In this document: in pieces, positions 10,030 through 22,736 of the stretch
How the letters are laid out: the number at the start of each line of letters is the position of its first letter
How positions within the stretch are numbered: the stretch's first letter is position 1
Source of the DNA: Methylomonas rapida
Lineage (GTDB): Bacteria > Pseudomonadota > Gammaproteobacteria > Methylococcales > Methylomonadaceae
Length of the DNA stretch: 64,000 nucleotides
Direction: 5' to 3'
Assembly (NCBI RefSeq): GCF_024360925.2
Contig: NZ_CP113517.1
Location: forward strand, 3,886,001-3,950,000
Notes under the pieces: model-generated
Seen by the model: only the letters and a program-made list of their open reading frames with translations
Told to the model about the DNA's origin: nothing
Databases searched by the model: none
Program-made: the position numbers and the translations under genes

Positions 10030-10701
10030 CTATTTTTTAGAATCAGAGTTTAAAGAAGCAGTATGCGCATCCATGTCGAATACTTCGCCTTTGAATATCC
10101 AGACTTTGATGCCGATGATACCGTATGTAGTTTTTGCTTCAGCTGTGCCGTAATCGATGTCGGCGCGCAAAGTATGCAGAGGCACACGACCTTCTCTGTA
10201 CCATTCGGTACGAGCGATCTCAGCGCCGTTCAAACGGCCAGCAACGGTGATTTTGATACCTTCAGCACCCAAGCGCATGGTATTAGTCACAGCGCGCTTC
10301 ATCGCGCGGCGATACATAATCCGTTTTTCCAATTGTTGCGCGATGCTCTCGGCAACAAGATAGGCATCCAGCTCTGGCTTTCTGATTTCTTCTACGTTCA
10401 ACTGAACAGGTACGCCCATCATTTTCGAGATATCTTGCCTCAAAACATCGATATCCTCGCCTTTCTTGCCGATCACAATACCAGGACGCGCTGTGTGGAC
10501 CGTAATGTTTGCATTGTTAGCAGGGCGGTTGATTTGCACCCTACTGACAGATGCGTGCGCCAACTTTGTCTTGATATATTCGCGAACCTTCAAATCTTGT
10601 AACAAAAGAACAGGGTAGTTCTGGCTATTTGCATACCATCTTGAAGTCCAATCTTTAACGATCCCTAGACGTATGCCTGTGGGATGAACCTTTTGACCCA
10701 T
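10030..10701 (-). CDS. rpsC: 30S ribosomal protein S3
   Basis: A 223-residue uS3 of the 30S head that lines the mRNA entry channel and has helicase function with S4 and S5. The N-terminal part starts [19 protein letters not shown] type-II KH domain (about 40-110) includes [11 protein letters not shown] (GxxG loop). The C-terminal domain has [20 protein letters not shown]. Length is close to E. coli (233). Confidence 0.98.
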   Translation of the reverse strand: MGQKVHPTGIRLGIVKDWTSRWYANSQNYPVLLLQDLKVREYIKTKLAHASVSRVQINRPANNANITVHTARPGIVIGKKGEDIDVLRQDISKMMGVPVQLNVEEIRKPELDAYLVAESIAQQLEKRIMYRRAMKRAVTNTMRLGAEGIKITVAGRLNGAEIARTEWYREGRVPLHTLRADIDYGTAEAKTTYGIIGIKVWIFKGEVFDMDAHTASLNSDSKK

Positions 10702-10713
10702 TTTCTACCTCTA

Positions 10714-11046
10714 TTAGCGTTCTGCTACTTTAATTGTTATGTGACAAGTTCTTTTCAGTATGTGATTCGCACGACCTTTCGCACGCGCAGCAATGCGCTT
10801 CATCGTTCTGCCTTCATTCACATAAACAGTTGATACTTTTAACTCGTCTACGTCCGCGCTCTCATTATGTTCCGCATTCGCGATGGCAGATTCCAATATT
10901 TTCTTAAAGATCCCTGCCGCTTTTTTTGAACTGAAATTCAGAACATTCAAAGCCTTTTCCACCGGCAAACCGCGGATTTGATCACCCACCAATCTAGCTT
11001 TTTGAGCCGATAGCGGAGCATTACTCAATTTTGCTGAAACTTCCAC
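10714..11046 (-). CDS. rplV: 50S ribosomal protein L22
   Basis: A 110-residue uL22 whose long hairpin lines the exit tunnel. Two GTG codons could start it. GTG 11046 is preceded by AGGAG at a five-base spacing and gives [20 protein letters not shown], the family N-terminus and exact E. coli length. GTG 11052 would lie inside the ribosome-binding site, so it is rejected. The C-terminal [18 protein letters not shown] is conserved. Confidence 0.96.
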   Translation of the reverse strand: MEVSAKLSNAPLSAQKARLVGDQIRGLPVEKALNVLNFSSKKAAGIFKKILESAIANAEHNESADVDELKVSTVYVNEGRTMKRIAARAKGRANHILKRTCHITIKVAER

Positions 11047-11054
11047 AATCACTC

Positions 11055-11327
11055 CTATCTCGATTTTTTATCAACAATATGGCCTTTGTAGGTTCTTGTA
11101 GGCGAAAATTCGCCCAGTTTATGACCGACCATATTTTCCGAGATCAAAACAGGAATGTGCTGTTTGCCATTGTGCACAGCTATGGTCAAACCCAACATAT
11201 CCGGGCTGATCATGGATCTTCTTGACCAAGTTTTAATCGGTTTCCGGTTATTTGTTCTCACTGCTTCTTCAACTTTTTTCAGCAAGTGATGATCAATAAA
11301 TGGACCTTTTTTAATTGAACGCGGCAC
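11055..11327 (-). CDS. rpsS: 30S ribosomal protein S19
   Basis: A 90-residue uS19 of the 30S head, forming a complex with S13 and bridging to the 50S. It starts [20 protein letters not shown] and has [22 protein letters not shown] and [16 protein letters not shown]. Length is typical. It lies 12 bases after rplB. Confidence 0.98.
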   Translation of the reverse strand: MPRSIKKGPFIDHHLLKKVEEAVRTNNRKPIKTWSRRSMISPDMLGLTIAVHNGKQHIPVLISENMVGHKLGEFSPTRTYKGHIVDKKSR

Positions 11328-11339
11328 GTGTAATACCTC

Positions 11340-12167
11340 TTATTTTTGCTTACGGCGTCTAACAATCATGTTGTCAGTACGTTTATTTTTGCGAGTTTTA
11401 TAACCTTTTGTCGGTGTACCCCAAGGTGAAACCGGGTGTCTGCCACCTGATGTTCTACCTTCACCACCACCATGAGGGTGGTCGACCGGGTTCATTGCCA
11501 CACCTCTCACGGTCGGACGAACGCCTCTCCATCTTTTTGCGCCAGCCTTACCCAATGAAATCAGGTTATGCTCTGAATTAGATACTTCACCAACCACACC
11601 TCTACAATCTGAGGATACTTTACGCATCTCGCCAGAACGCAAACGGATTGTCACGTACGCGCCATCTTTAGCGACTAATTGCACTGAAGTACCGGCACTT
11701 CTTGCGATTTGCGCACCTTTACCAGGCTTCAATTCAACGCAATGAATCGTGGTACCCAGCGGCATATTCCTCAACGGCATGCAGTTTCCCGGTTTTACCG
11801 GAGTCGTTTCGCCGCTCAAGATTTCTTGACCTACTTCGATTCCTTTTGGCGCAATGATGTATCTACGCTCACCATCTTTGAACAAAACCAATGCAATATT
11901 GGCTGTTCTATTTGGATCGTACTCGATCCTTTCAACCTTACCTGGAATCTCGGTTTTATTGCGCTTAAAGTCAATAATGCGGTAGAACTTTTTATGTCCA
12001 CCACCGATATGTCTGGTAGTAATTCTACCTGTGTTATTACGACCACCGGATTTGCCGTTTTTGTCTAGTAGTTGCGCAAATGGCTTACCCTTATGCAAAT
12101 CATTATTTTGTACACGCACTACAAACCGAGAACCCGGAGATGTCGGTTTAGATTTTAGAATAGCCAT
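11340..12167 (-). CDS. rplB: 50S ribosomal protein L2
   Basis: A 275-residue uL2, one of the primary 23S binders, needed for subunit association and peptidyl transfer. It has [28 protein letters not shown] sequence near the N-terminus (with the GGGHK block), and the C-terminal [20 protein letters not shown] with the conserved histidine close to the active site. Length matches the family (273-275). Confidence 0.98.
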   Translation of the reverse strand: MAILKSKPTSPGSRFVVRVQNNDLHKGKPFAQLLDKNGKSGGRNNTGRITTRHIGGGHKKFYRIIDFKRNKTEIPGKVERIEYDPNRTANIALVLFKDGERRYIIAPKGIEVGQEILSGETTPVKPGNCMPLRNMPLGTTIHCVELKPGKGAQIARSAGTSVQLVAKDGAYVTIRLRSGEMRKVSSDCRGVVGEVSNSEHNLISLGKAGAKRWRGVRPTVRGVAMNPVDHPHGGGEGRTSGGRHPVSPWGTPTKGYKTRKNKRTDNMIVRRRKQK

Positions 12168-12198
12168 GCTCTTCTACCGCTCCTATTGATCTTTTAAC

Positions 12199-12498
12199 TT
12201 AAGCTGTTGCTAATTCAATACTGTGGCCAGACTGCAATTTGACATAAGCCTTTTTCCAGTCCGATCTTTTACCTAATGTGCGACCAAAGCGTTTAATTTT
12301 GCCTTTTACATTCAAAACCCGCACGGACTCAACCTTTACATCGAACATGAGCTCGACTGCGTTTTTGATTTGTAATTTGGTCGCGTTTTTTGCCACTTTA
12401 AATACAAATTGATTATTTTTATCTGCAGCTATAGCGCTTTTTTCCGAAACGATCGGCGCAGACAGCACGCTCGCTAATTTAATTTTTTGAATACTCAT
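12199..12498 (-). CDS. rplW: 50S ribosomal protein L23
   Basis: A 99-residue uL23 at the tunnel exit, docking site of trigger factor and signal recognition particle. Conserved parts are APIVSEKSAIAADKNNQFVF, ATKLQIKNAVELMFDVKV and GRTLGKRSDWKKAYVKL. The start overlaps the rplD stop by four bases (ATGA), which couples their translation. Confidence 0.97.
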   Translation of the reverse strand: MSIQKIKLASVLSAPIVSEKSAIAADKNNQFVFKVAKNATKLQIKNAVELMFDVKVESVRVLNVKGKIKRFGRTLGKRSDWKKAYVKLQSGHSIELATA

Positions 12499-13109
12499 GC
12501 CAAACGTTCCTCAATCTGCTTAAGAGCTGCAGTCGTTGCAATGACTTTGTCGGCAGATACCAGGGATACTGGATCAACGCTGCTAGGAGTCATCACTGCG
12601 ATATAAGGCAGGTTTCTTGCTGCCAGAATCAAATTTTCGTTCAATTCATCAACCACTACCAACAAACGTTTCGCGTCGATGTTTTTAACCTTTGCCAGAA
12701 ATTCTTTTGTTTTTGGCGCCGCAGGCATAATGTCGTCGCACACGGCAATTCTTTCTTGTCTCAACAACTCAGAAAAAATAGAGCGGATACCGACCTTGTA
12801 CATTTTTTTATTTAATTTTTGATCAAACGATCTTGGCTGAGCTGCGAAAGCAACGCCACCAGACCTCCAAATCGGCCCTCTTGTCGTACCAGCACGCGCG
12901 CGACCTGTTCCTTTTTGACGAAAAGGTTTAGAACCACCACCACTAACCGCAGAACGGTTTTTTTGGGCTTTCGTGCCGGCTCTAGCGGCAGCCATGTACT
13001 TAACCACCAACTGATGAACCAGTGTTTCGTTAAAATCTTGGCCGAAAACGGCTTCTGATACGTCGCACGCTGAACCTTGATTACTAATAGCAGGTATTTG
13101 CAGACTCAT
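12495..13109 (-). CDS. rplD: 50S ribosomal protein L4
   Basis: A 204-residue uL4 whose loop reaches the exit tunnel constriction. The loop region has GGGSKPFRQKGTGRARAG followed by RSGGVAFAAQPRSF. In E. coli L4 also represses the S10 operon; the leader it acts on there would lie before rpsJ, but here only five bases separate tuf from rpsJ, so that mode of control is unlikely. Confidence 0.97.
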   Translation of the reverse strand: MSLQIPAISNQGSACDVSEAVFGQDFNETLVHQLVVKYMAAARAGTKAQKNRSAVSGGGSKPFRQKGTGRARAGTTRGPIWRSGGVAFAAQPRSFDQKLNKKMYKVGIRSIFSELLRQERIAVCDDIMPAAPKTKEFLAKVKNIDAKRLLVVVDELNENLILAARNLPYIAVMTPSSVDPVSLVSADKVIATTAALKQIEERLA

Positions 13110-13112
13110 AAC

Positions 13113-13763
13113 TTAACCTTTATTTAACATTTTGACTGCAGGCGTAATGACAATATCGCCACCTTTAGCACCAGGAACAGCACCTTTAACCAAAATCAGG
13201 CTTCTTTCCGCGTCGATCGAATGAATCGTCAAATTTTGGACAGTGGTCTTGGCCGCGCCCATATGACCACACATTTTTTTACCTTTAAAGACGCGACCTG
13301 GCGTTTGGTTCATACCATTTGATCCAGGTACCCTATGCGATCTGGAGTTACCATGTGTCGCATCTTGGGTTCTGAAGTTGTGTCGTTTCACGGTACCGGC
13401 AAAACCTTTACCAATGCTCGTGCCCGATACATCTATCACTTGACCAGCTTCAAAGACATTTACAGTCAATTCTGAACCGGCAGACAATTCAACGCCTTCA
13501 TCGTCTTTTAATCTGAATTCCCACAAACCACGACCCGCAGTAACATTAGCTGCCGCATAATGACCAGCCATGGCTTTGTTTACTTTTGAAGATTTCACGT
13601 CACCTGCTGCGACTTGAATCGCACGGTACCCGTCTTTTTCAACACTCTTGACTTGAATCACACGATTAGAATCGATATGTAATACAGTCACTGGCACTGA
13701 AGTACCATCTTCACAAAAAATACGGGTCATACCACATTTACGACCAACAAGACCTATTGACAT
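13113..13763 (-). CDS. rplC: 50S ribosomal protein L3
   Basis: A 216-residue uL3, a primary 23S binder next to the peptidyl-transferase centre. It starts [20 protein letters not shown] and has [35 protein letters not shown] sequence and KKMCGHMGA. The glutamine in GMNQTPGR is the residue methylated by PrmB in E. coli. Three bases separate it from rplD. Confidence 0.98.
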   Translation of the reverse strand: MSIGLVGRKCGMTRIFCEDGTSVPVTVLHIDSNRVIQVKSVEKDGYRAIQVAAGDVKSSKVNKAMAGHYAAANVTAGRGLWEFRLKDDEGVELSAGSELTVNVFEAGQVIDVSGTSIGKGFAGTVKRHNFRTQDATHGNSRSHRVPGSNGMNQTPGRVFKGKKMCGHMGAAKTTVQNLTIHSIDAERSLILVKGAVPGAKGGDIVITPAVKMLNKG

Positions 13764-13792
13764 CTGCCAATTCCTCTAATTATTTCTAGCTT

Positions 13793-14104
13793 TTATTTAA
13801 GCTTAATTTGAACATCAACCCCGGCTGCAAGATCCAATTTCATCAATGCATCCACGGTTTTATCGGTTGGCTCGACAATATCCAGCAACCTTTTGTAGGT
13901 TCTCAATTCATACTGATCACGCGCATCTTTATTGACGTGCGGCGAGATCAGAATGGTGAAACGCTCTTTTCTTGTTGGCAGCGGAATCGGCCCCTTAACC
14001 TGGGCTCCTGTTCTTTTCGCCGTCTCAACAATTTCACCGGCCGATTGATCAATCAGCTTATGATCGAAAGCTTTCAATTGGATTCGGATAGTTTGATTAG
14101 CCAT
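13793..14104 (-). CDS. rpsJ: 30S ribosomal protein S10
   Basis: A 103-residue uS10 (NusE) of the 30S head that also joins antitermination complexes with NusB and binds NusG, linking transcription and translation. It starts [20 protein letters not shown] and has [17 protein letters not shown] and [20 protein letters not shown]. It begins only 5 bases after tuf, so the S10 operon has no promoter region of its own here and is read from str transcripts. Confidence 0.98.
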   Translation of the reverse strand: MANQTIRIQLKAFDHKLIDQSAGEIVETAKRTGAQVKGPIPLPTRKERFTILISPHVNKDARDQYELRTYKRLLDIVEPTDKTVDALMKLDLAAGVDVQIKLK

Positions 14105-14109
14105 CTTTT

Positions 14110-15300
14110 TTACTCAATGATAGAAGCAACGACACCCGCACCAACGGTACGACCACCTTCACGAATTGCGAAACGCAAACCATCTTCCATCGCGATCGGC
14201 GCGATCAGTTTCACGGTTACCGCGATATTGTCGCCAGGCATAACCATTTCAACACCTTCCGGCAACTCGACCGCACCGGTTACGTCGGTGGTTCTGAAGT
14301 AGAACTGTGGACGATAGCCGTTGAAGAATGGGGTATGGCGACCGCCCTCGTCTTTTGACAAGACGTAGATTTCTGCTTTGAAATGTGAGTGCGGTTTAAT
14401 GCTATTTACGTGCGCCAAGACTTGACCACGCTCTACTTCGTCGCGTTTGGTACCACGCAACAACACACCTACGTTATCGCCCGCTTGACCTTGATCCAGC
14501 AACTTGCGGAACATTTCCACGCCAGTACAGGTGGTTTTGATGGTGTCTTTGATACCAACGATCTCGACCTCTTCACCGACTTTGATGATACCGCGCTCTA
14601 CACGACCGGTTACCACGGTACCGCGACCAGAAATCGAGAATACGTCTTCGATCGGCATCAGGAATTTGCCATCAATAGCGCGCTCTGGCTCAGGGATATA
14701 TGTATCCAGGGCTTCAACCAGTTTTACGACAGATTGAACGCCGATTTCGCTTTGCTCGCCTTCTAAAGCTTTCAACGCCGAACCCACGATGATCGGGGTG
14801 TCGTCGCCTGGGAATTCATATTGATTCAGCAATTCGCGGATTTCCATCTCAACCAGCTCGATCAACTCAGGATCGTCAACCATGTCGGCCTTGTTCAGGA
14901 ATACCACGATGTAGGGCACACCTACTTGGCGAGACAACAGGATGTGTTCGCGGGTTTGCGGCATAGGACCATCGGCCGCGGAGCAAACCAGGATGGCTCC
15001 GTCCATTTGGGCCGCACCGGTGATCATGTTTTTAACATAGTCGGCGTGACCTGGGCAGTCTACGTGCGCATAGTGACGCGTAGCTGACTCATATTCTACG
15101 TGCGAGGTAGAAATAGTGATACCACGTGCGCGTTCTTCTGGGGCATTGTCAATTTGATCGAAAGCTTTTGCTTCACCGCCTTGCAACTCCGCCATTACCT
15201 TGGTCAAGGCTGCAGTCAGCGTGGTTTTACCATGGTCAACGTGACCAATCGTACCGACGTTTACGTGCGGTTTTTTTCTTTCAAATTTTTCTTTAGCCAT
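14110..15300 (-). CDS. tuf: Elongation factor Tu, copy 1 (str operon)
   Basis: A 396-residue GTPase that carries aminoacyl-tRNA to the ribosomal A site. The P-loop GHVDHGKT is at residues 19-26, DCPGH is at about 81-85 and NKAD at about 136-139. The beta-barrel domains 2 and 3 follow. The protein is identical to copy 2 at 30311-31501 while the DNA differs at roughly a dozen silent sites, a sign of gene conversion. It is downstream of fusA as in E. coli tufA and runs directly into rpsJ. Confidence 0.99.
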   Translation of the reverse strand: MAKEKFERKKPHVNVGTIGHVDHGKTTLTAALTKVMAELQGGEAKAFDQIDNAPEERARGITISTSHVEYESATRHYAHVDCPGHADYVKNMITGAAQMDGAILVCSAADGPMPQTREHILLSRQVGVPYIVVFLNKADMVDDPELIELVEMEIRELLNQYEFPGDDTPIIVGSALKALEGEQSEIGVQSVVKLVEALDTYIPEPERAIDGKFLMPIEDVFSISGRGTVVTGRVERGIIKVGEEVEIVGIKDTIKTTCTGVEMFRKLLDQGQAGDNVGVLLRGTKRDEVERGQVLAHVNSIKPHSHFKAEIYVLSKDEGGRHTPFFNGYRPQFYFRTTDVTGAVELPEGVEMVMPGDNIAVTVKLIAPIAMEDGLRFAIREGGRTVGAGVVASIIE

Positions 15301-15327
15301 GAGTCAATACCTAATATTTACAAAGAT

Positions 15328-17424
15328 TTAAGATACTTTTCTAATTATAGCTTCCGCAATATTTGCAGGTGCTTCGTTATATTTTTCAAACTGCATACTG
15401 TATGTCGCCCGTCCCTGCGTTGCAGAGCGCAGATCGGTTGCGTAGCCAAACATTTCTGCCATGGGAACTTCGCATTCGACCGCTTTACCAGCAGGCACAT
15501 CATCCATACCATGTATTACGCCTCTACGCCGGTTGATGTCACCGACGACCTCACCCATATAATCCTCTGGCGTTACCACCTCGACTTTCATAATGGGTTC
15601 GAGCAATACAGGATTTGCAGTTTCTGCCCCATCCCTGAAGGCTATTGATCCTGCAATTTTGAAAGCCATTTCATTCGAATCGACATCGTGATATGACCCA
15701 TCGAACAAACTAACTTTTACATCTACCACAGGGAAGCCGGCTATTATGCCATTTTCCATTTGTTCTTGTACGCCTTTATCGATCGCAGGAATAAATTCTT
15801 TCGGAATGGCCCCGCCAACTACTTCGTTGACGAACAAATAACCCGATCCTAATTCCCTTGGCTCCAAACGCAGCCAGACGTGACCGTATTGTCCGCGCCC
15901 TCCGCTTTGCCGAATGAACTTTCCTTCACACTCTACCGTTTTGCGAATGGTTTCTCTGTAGGCCACTTGCGGTGCCCCTACATTTGCCGCAACGTTGAAT
16001 TCCCGCTTCATCCGATCAACGATTATCTCTAAGTGCAATTCACCCATTCCCGAGATAATGGTCTGCCCCGATTCACCGTCCGTATTTACGCGAAACGACG
16101 GATCTTCTTGCGCCAAACGCGCGAGCGCCCCCCCCATCTTGTCTTGGTCCGCCTTTGTTTTTGGCTCAACCGCAACCGATATAACGGGTTCTGGAAATTC
16201 CATTTTTTCCAACAAAATCGGAGCCTCCATGGCGCTAAACGTATCACCCGTGGTGACATCTTTTAATCCGATTACAGCAGCTATATCGCCCGCCCTGACC
16301 TCGCCAACCTCTTCCCTACTATTGGCGTGCATCTGGACAATTCGACCAACCCGCTCACGCTTTCCTTTCGCGACATTCAGGATCACATCACCGGATTTCA
16401 GCACACCGGAGTAAACCCTAAAAAATGTCAAAATCCCTACAAAGGGATCTGAAGCAATTTTGAATGCCAACGCTGAAAACGGTTGATCATCTCCAGCCGT
16501 TCGCAACTGCTCCTCATCACTCCCCTCTAGCATTCCCTTCACTGCGGGCTTATCTATTGGCGCAGGCAAAAACTCGATGACTCCATCCAGCAAGCACTGA
16601 ACACCTTTATTCTTGAAGGCGGAACCGCAATAAACCGGAACCAAGCTATTTTGCAGCACTTGATCACGAATTCCTTTTTTTATTTCCTCTTCCGAAAGAA
16701 CACCGTCTTCCAGATATTTCTCAGTGAGGTCTTCGGAACCTTCTGCCGCCCTCTCGATCAGAAGCTCTCTATATTCGGCGACCATGCCCACCATTTCCGC
16801 AGGAATTTCCTTTTCCTCATGCGTGACACCCAAATCAGCATCATTCCAGTAAAGCGCTTTCTGCTTGACCAGATCGATGACACCGACAAATCCATCTTCA
16901 GAACCAATTGGCAGTTGCATCGCTACAACCGATGCCCCAAGCCGAGTTTTTAACTGCTCCACAACACGCGGAAAATCGGCACCGACACGATCCATCTTAT
17001 TGACGAATGCCAACCTGGGAACATGGTATTTATTCGCTTGACGCCACACCGCTTCCGATTGCGGCTCCACACCACCTACGGCACAAAAAACCGCACACGC
17101 GCCATCCAGCACCCGCAGCGAGCGCTCTACTTCTATCGTAAAATCGACGTGGCCCGGCGTATCGATGATATTGATACGGTGCTGCGGATATTGTTTTTCC
17201 ATTCCCGACCAAAAGCAGGTAGTCGCAGCCGAGGTTATCGTAATCCCTCTTTCCTGCTCCTGCTCCATCCAGTCCATGGTTGCAGCACCATCATGCACCT
17301 CACCCATTTTATGAGACACACCGGTGTAAAACAAAATGCGCTCGGTAGTGGTTGTTTTACCGGCATCTATGTGAGCCATGATCCCGATATTACGGTAATG
17401 CTCTATTGGCGTCTTCCGTGCCAT
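15328..17424 (-). CDS. fusA: Elongation factor G
   Basis: A 698-residue translocation GTPase, also acting in ribosome recycling. The P-loop AHIDAGKT is at residues 17-24, DTPGH and NKMD follow, and domains II-V are complete to the end ([19 protein letters not shown] in domain V). The frame is open to GTG 17433, but ATG 17424 gives the family start [15 protein letters not shown] with GGTGG five bases upstream. It is 25 bases after rpsG in str order. Confidence 0.98.
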   Translation of the reverse strand: MARKTPIEHYRNIGIMAHIDAGKTTTTERILFYTGVSHKMGEVHDGAATMDWMEQEQERGITITSAATTCFWSGMEKQYPQHRINIIDTPGHVDFTIEVERSLRVLDGACAVFCAVGGVEPQSEAVWRQANKYHVPRLAFVNKMDRVGADFPRVVEQLKTRLGASVVAMQLPIGSEDGFVGVIDLVKQKALYWNDADLGVTHEEKEIPAEMVGMVAEYRELLIERAAEGSEDLTEKYLEDGVLSEEEIKKGIRDQVLQNSLVPVYCGSAFKNKGVQCLLDGVIEFLPAPIDKPAVKGMLEGSDEEQLRTAGDDQPFSALAFKIASDPFVGILTFFRVYSGVLKSGDVILNVAKGKRERVGRIVQMHANSREEVGEVRAGDIAAVIGLKDVTTGDTFSAMEAPILLEKMEFPEPVISVAVEPKTKADQDKMGGALARLAQEDPSFRVNTDGESGQTIISGMGELHLEIIVDRMKREFNVAANVGAPQVAYRETIRKTVECEGKFIRQSGGRGQYGHVWLRLEPRELGSGYLFVNEVVGGAIPKEFIPAIDKGVQEQMENGIIAGFPVVDVKVSLFDGSYHDVDSNEMAFKIAGSIAFRDGAETANPVLLEPIMKVEVVTPEDYMGEVVGDINRRRGVIHGMDDVPAGKAVECEVPMAEMFGYATDLRSATQGRATYSMQFEKYNEAPANIAEAIIRKVS

Positions 17425-17449
17425 ATCAACCACCCAAAAAGGCTATCGC

Positions 17450-17923
<474 letters not shown>

Positions 17924-17933
17924 TTAACAGCCC

Positions 17934-18308
17934 TTATTTTTTAGGTCTTTTCGCACCATATTTGGAGCGACCACACTTTCTATCTTTCACACCAGAAGTA
18001 TCAAGACTTCCCCGAACAACGTGGTAACGCACACCTGGCAAATCCTTGACACGACCACCGCGGATCAACACAACAGAGTGCTCTTGCAGATTATGCCCTT
18101 CACCACCAATATAACTACTTACTTCAGCCCCATTGGTCAATCTGACCCTTGCCACCTTACGCAAGGCCGAGTTCGGCTTCTTCGGCGTCGTGGTGTAAAC
18201 ACGGGTACAAACCCCCCTTCTTTGAGGACATGCTTCCAATGCAGGCACATTGGTTTTCTCGACTTTCTTAGCACGAGGCTTACGGACCAACTGATTGATC
18301 GTGGCCAT
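17934..18308 (-). CDS. rpsL: 30S ribosomal protein S12
   Basis: A 124-residue uS12 that monitors codon-anticodon pairing in the decoding centre. The loop [12 protein letters not shown] carries Lys43 and the second loop [14 protein letters not shown] carries Lys and Pro, the streptomycin-sensitive residues, so no resistance substitution is visible. It is the first gene of the str block, with a promoter and a hairpin leader upstream (18341-18443). Confidence 0.98.
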   Translation of the reverse strand: MATINQLVRKPRAKKVEKTNVPALEACPQRRGVCTRVYTTTPKKPNSALRKVARVRLTNGAEVSSYIGGEGHNLQEHSVVLIRGGRVKDLPGVRYHVVRGSLDTSGVKDRKCGRSKYGAKRPKK

Positions 18309-18340
18309 TCTTAACTACTCCGATATGCAATTTGTAACAA

Positions 18341-18370
18341 ACAAAAACCCGCAAACAAGCTTTTCGCAGG
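18341..18370 (-). terminator. Terminator-like hairpin in the rpsL leader
   Basis: On the minus strand CCTGCGAA pairs with TTTGCGGG (8 bp with two G-T pairs, short loop), followed by TTTTTGTTTG. It lies between the -10 box at 18415-18420 and the rpsL ATG at 18308, that is, inside the predicted leader transcript. It may be an attenuator for the str operon, or may stop rpoC read-through. Confidence 0.55.
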
Positions 18371-18414
18371 CCACGGTTGCCAGACCCAAATCTCTTGACT
18401 CATGTGAGCAGAGC

Positions 18415-18443
18415 ATATTACCGCCTCTTCATCACATGGTCAA
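18415..18443 (-). promoter_or_regulatory. Sigma-70 promoter of the str operon
   Basis: On the minus strand TTGACC (18443-18438), a 17-base spacer and TAATAT (18420-18415). The predicted start near 18408 gives a leader of about 100 bases before rpsL. It lies just after the rpoC stop. Confidence 0.8.
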
Positions 18444-18460
18444 GAACTTTTGGTTATTTT

Positions 18461-21400
18461 TTATTCAATGTTGAGTGCCTGTTTCAGGGCCTCTTCAACA
18501 TCCACTGCTTCGGCGGCGCTGATTGCGGAATCGACTTCCGGCGCCGACTCCATTGCCCTTCTCTTACGGCGCTGCTCATGATACGCCAAGCCGGTACCGG
18601 CTGGAATCAACCTACCGACAATGACGTTTTCCTTCAGACCATTCAGACTGTCGCTGATACCCCTAACGGCGGCATCAGTCAGCACGCGAGTGGTCTCCTG
18701 GAAGGATGCCGCGGATATGAAGGACTCGGTCGCCAGTGACGCCTTGGTAATACCCAATAACAGCGATTCGTAACTTGCAGGAATCTTGCCTTCTTTCTCG
18801 GCTTGCTCATTGACCGCATTGAGTAATGTACGCTCAACCTGTTCGCCTTTGACGAAATCCGTTTCACCTGAAGCGGTGATTTCCACTTTACGCAACATCT
18901 GACGAATGATCGCCTCGATGTGCTTATCGTTGATTTTCACCCCTTGTAACCGGTAAACATCCTGAATCTCCTTGACCAGGTAATCAGCCAACTCTTCCAC
19001 ACCGCGCAAACGCAAGATGTCATGCGGCGTCAATTCACCTTCGGCGATCGTCTCGCCTTTTTCGACGAATTCACCTTCAAATACCGTGATATGTCGCCAT
19101 TTCGGTATCAGGGTCTCGTAATGCTCACCCTCAGCGTCGGTAATGATGACGCGCTGCTTACCCTTGGTTTCCTTACCAAACGAAACCATACCGGTTGCCT
19201 CCGCCAAAATCGCAGGATCTTTAGTTTTGCGCGCCTCGAACAAGTCGGCAACACGCGGCAAACCACCGGTGATGTCCCGGGTTTTACTGGATTCTTGTGG
19301 AATCCGGGCCAGCACGTCGCCGACCTTCACTTCGCCGCCATCTTTAACACTGACGATTGCACCCGCAGGCAAGAAATACTGTGCCGGTATATCGGTGCCT
19401 GGCAGATTGATCAAGCCACCGTGCTCATCGATCAATCGAACCATAGGCCGTAATTCCTTACCCGCAGCGCTACGTTGCTTGGGATCGGTAACCACGCGTG
19501 AAGTCAAGCCTGTTACCTCATCCGACTGTTCCTGAACGGTCACCCCATCGATAAAATCGTGCAATTGGATAAAACCATCTACCTCAGTAATAACTGGATG
19601 GGTATGCGGGTCCCAATTGACGATAATATCGCCAGCTTTGACCGGACTACCGTCTTCTATGGACAACACTGCGCCATAAGGAATTTTATAACGCTCGCGT
19701 TCGCGACCGTATTCATCCATCACGCCAACCTCGCCCGATCTGGAAACCGCCACCAGATTGTTCTCGCGGTTTTTGACCGTCTTCAAGTTGTTCAGCTTCG
19801 CACTACCGGCGGACTTGACCTGAACATTGCTGACAGCAGCCGATCTCGATGCCGCACCACCAATGTGGAACGTACGCATGGTCAACTGTGTGCCAGGCTC
19901 ACCGATAGACTGAGCGGCGACAACACCAACAGCCTCGCCGATATTGACCAGATGCCCTCGACCCAAATCGCGACCATAACACTTAGCACACACACCCTGT
20001 CTGGATTCGCAAGTAATGACGGAACGCACGATCATTTTATCGATACCGTGATCCTCCAGCACGCTTACCAGATTCTCGTCAATCATGGTACCCGCTGGAA
20101 TCAACACATCATTGCTCGCAGGATTAGTGACATCTATCGCAGCGACCCGGCCCAATACTCGTTCGACCAATGGCTCGACCACATCGCCGCCTTCAATGAT
20201 AGGCATCATGGTCAGACCGTTCTCGGTACCGCAATCGGATTCGGCAATCACCAAATCCTGGGCCACGTCGACCAAACGTCGAGTCAAGTAACCCGAGTTC
20301 GCGGTTTTCAGCGCGGTATCCGCCAGACCTTTACGCGCACCGTGAGTTGAAATGAAGTATTGCAACACGTCCAAACCTTCACGGAAATTCGCTGTAATCG
20401 GCGTTTCGATGATGGAGCCGTCCGGCTTGGCCATCAAACCGCGCATACCCGCCAACTGCCGGATCTGAGCCGCGGATCCCCTCGCGCCCGATTCGGCCAT
20501 CATAAAAATGGAATTGAACGACTTCTGCTTGACCGTCTGTCCGCTGGCGTCAACGACTTCATCCTCACCCAGGCCTTCCATCATCACTTTCGCAACCTGA
20601 TCGTTCGCACGAGACCAAATGTCGACGACCTTGTTATAGCGTTCGCCATCGGTGACCAGACCTGACGAATATTGGTTCTGGATTTCGTTGACCTCTGCTT
20701 CTGCGGCGCGAATGATGTCCGCTTTCTTGGCCGGGATTTCCATGTCCTCGATACCGAATGAAACTCCGGAACGCGTGGCGTAGCGGAATCCCAAATACAT
20801 GATTTGGTCCGCCAGAATTACCGTTTCCTTGATGCCCAAATAACGATAGCTATAGTTGATCAACCGAGAAATATTTTTCTTGGTCATATCCACATTGACC
20901 AACTCGTAAGGCATGCCGTCGGGCACGATGCCCCAGATAATCGCTCGACCTACGGTTGTTTTCTTCCTGCTAACGATGGTTTCGAATTCGCCATCGGCAT
21001 TTTTCAATTTTTCAGTGACTCTGAGCTCGATTTTGCTTTGCAGCTCGACAGCCTTTGCATCCAAGGCCTTCATCACTTCGGCGAGATCGGTAAATATACT
21101 CCCCTCACCTTTGGCGTTGACCTTTTCACGACTGATGTAATACAACCCCAAGACCACGTCCTGCGACGGGTTGATGACTGGCTCACCATTGGCAGGCGAC
21201 AAAATATTGTTGGTCGCCATCATCAAGGTACGTGCTTCCAATTGTGCCTCGATCGACAACGGAATATGCACCGCCATCTGGTCACCGTCGAAGTCGGCGT
21301 TGAACGCGCTACAAACCAACGGATGCAATTGAATCGCTTTACCTTCGATCAAGATTGGTTCAAACGCTTGAATACCCAAACGGTGCAGCGTCGGCGCCCG

Positions 21401-22672
21401 GTTCAGCAATACCGGATGTTCGCGAATGACTTCTTCCAGAATATCCCAAACCTCGGCTCCTTCGCGCTCGACCATTTTCTTGGCCGCCTTGATGGTGGTG
21501 GCTAAACCACGCAGTTGCAACTTGCTAAATATGAACGGCTTGAACAGTTCCAGTGCCATTTTTTTCGGCAACCCGCATTGGTGCAGGCGCAAGGTAGGAC
21601 CTACCACGATAACGGAACGCCCCGAATAATCGACCCGTTTGCCCAGCAAATTTTGCCGGAAACGGCCTTGTTTACCCTTGATCATATCGGCCAGGGATTT
21701 CAAAGGCCTTCTGTTGCTGCCCGTGATTGCACGACCGCGGCGACCGTTATCCAACAAGGCATCGACCGCTTCTTGCAGCATGCGTTTTTCGTTACGCACG
21801 ATAATGTCTGGCGCATTCAAGTCCAACAAGCGTGTAAGACGATTGTTACGGTTGATGACGCGGCGATAAAGATCATTCAAATCCGATGTCGCAAAGCGGC
21901 CACCATCCAGAGGCACCAATGGGCGCAATTCCGGCGGCAACACCGGCAATACGTGCATGATCATCCATTCCGGACGGTTATTGGAAGCCAACAAGGAATC
22001 GATGACCTTCAAGCGCTTCGAAAACTTCTTGATTTTGGTATCCGAACTGGTCGAATTGATCTCTTCGCGAAGAATATTGATTTCTTCCTTTAGATCAATC
22101 GATTTCAACAAATCATAGATCGCTTCAGCGCCCATTTTGGCGACGAAATCATCGCCATGCTCTTCAACCGCATTCAGGTATTCTTCGTCGGTCAACAATT
22201 GGCCTTTTTCCAGCGGCGACATACCCGGATCGGTAACGACGAATGTTTCGAAGTACAACACGCGTTCGATCGAACGCAATGTCATATCCAATAACAATGC
22301 AATTCTGGAAGGCAGTGATTTCAGGAACCAAATATGTGCAACCGGGCTGGCCAATTCGATATGGCCCATGCGTTCGCGGCGGACTTTGGATAAAGTGACT
22401 TCCACGCCGCACTTTTCGCAGATGACGCCACGGTGTTTCAAACGCTTGTACTTACCGCATAAGCATTCGTAATCACTGATAGGGCCAAAAATTTTGGCGC
22501 AGAACAGGCCGTCTCTTTCCGGCTTAAAAGTACGGTAATTGATGGTCTCCGGTTTCTTGACTTCACCATAGGACCATGAACGAATCATGTCAGGTGATGC
22601 CAAGCCGATACGGATAGTGTCAAAATCATCGGTACGACCTTGACGCTTTAGGAAATTCATTAAATCTTTCAA
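18461..22672 (-). CDS. rpoC: DNA-directed RNA polymerase subunit beta'
   Basis: A 1403-residue largest subunit, holding half of the active site. The N-terminal zinc ribbon is at about 70-88 ([20 protein letters not shown]). The catalytic Mg motif NADFDGDQM is near residue 460. A second zinc site ([17 protein letters not shown]) is near 890. The start is TTG at 22672 giving MKDLMNFLK, the conserved N-terminus, with GAGG eight bases upstream; the next ATG (MNFLKRQG) would cut it short. It is 64 bases after rpoB. Confidence 0.98.
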   Translation of the reverse strand: MKDLMNFLKRQGRTDDFDTIRIGLASPDMIRSWSYGEVKKPETINYRTFKPERDGLFCAKIFGPISDYECLCGKYKRLKHRGVICEKCGVEVTLSKVRRERMGHIELASPVAHIWFLKSLPSRIALLLDMTLRSIERVLYFETFVVTDPGMSPLEKGQLLTDEEYLNAVEEHGDDFVAKMGAEAIYDLLKSIDLKEEINILREEINSTSSDTKIKKFSKRLKVIDSLLASNNRPEWMIMHVLPVLPPELRPLVPLDGGRFATSDLNDLYRRVINRNNRLTRLLDLNAPDIIVRNEKRMLQEAVDALLDNGRRGRAITGSNRRPLKSLADMIKGKQGRFRQNLLGKRVDYSGRSVIVVGPTLRLHQCGLPKKMALELFKPFIFSKLQLRGLATTIKAAKKMVEREGAEVWDILEEVIREHPVLLNRAPTLHRLGIQAFEPILIEGKAIQLHPLVCSAFNADFDGDQMAVHIPLSIEAQLEARTLMMATNNILSPANGEPVINPSQDVVLGLYYISREKVNAKGEGSIFTDLAEVMKALDAKAVELQSKIELRVTEKLKNADGEFETIVSRKKTTVGRAIIWGIVPDGMPYELVNVDMTKKNISRLINYSYRYLGIKETVILADQIMYLGFRYATRSGVSFGIEDMEIPAKKADIIRAAEAEVNEIQNQYSSGLVTDGERYNKVVDIWSRANDQVAKVMMEGLGEDEVVDASGQTVKQKSFNSIFMMAESGARGSAAQIRQLAGMRGLMAKPDGSIIETPITANFREGLDVLQYFISTHGARKGLADTALKTANSGYLTRRLVDVAQDLVIAESDCGTENGLTMMPIIEGGDVVEPLVERVLGRVAAIDVTNPASNDVLIPAGTMIDENLVSVLEDHGIDKMIVRSVITCESRQGVCAKCYGRDLGRGHLVNIGEAVGVVAAQSIGEPGTQLTMRTFHIGGAASRSAAVSNVQVKSAGSAKLNNLKTVKNRENNLVAVSRSGEVGVMDEYGRERERYKIPYGAVLSIEDGSPVKAGDIIVNWDPHTHPVITEVDGFIQLHDFIDGVTVQEQSDEVTGLTSRVVTDPKQRSAAGKELRPMVRLIDEHGGLINLPGTDIPAQYFLPAGAIVSVKDGGEVKVGDVLARIPQESSKTRDITGGLPRVADLFEARKTKDPAILAEATGMVSFGKETKGKQRVIITDAEGEHYETLIPKWRHITVFEGEFVEKGETIAEGELTPHDILRLRGVEELADYLVKEIQDVYRLQGVKINDKHIEAIIRQMLRKVEITASGETDFVKGEQVERTLLNAVNEQAEKEGKIPASYESLLLGITKASLATESFISAASFQETTRVLTDAAVRGISDSLNGLKENVIVGRLIPAGTGLAYHEQRRKRRAMESAPEVDSAISAAEAVDVEEALKQALNIE

Positions 22673-22736
22673 GAGCTTATCCTCTTTAAATGTTAACCAT
22701 TATTGCCCAGATTCCAGTCATCCAGCTAGAAGCAGG

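Noticed and set aside
14110..15300. tuf pair as possible assembly duplication
   Set aside because: The flanks differ fully and match the two classical tuf contexts, and the copies differ at silent sites, so these are real paralogues.
20804..21505. 233-codon plus-strand frame inside rpoC
   Set aside because: Antisense to conserved rpoC regions including the active-site motif; no ribosome-binding site and no family resemblance.
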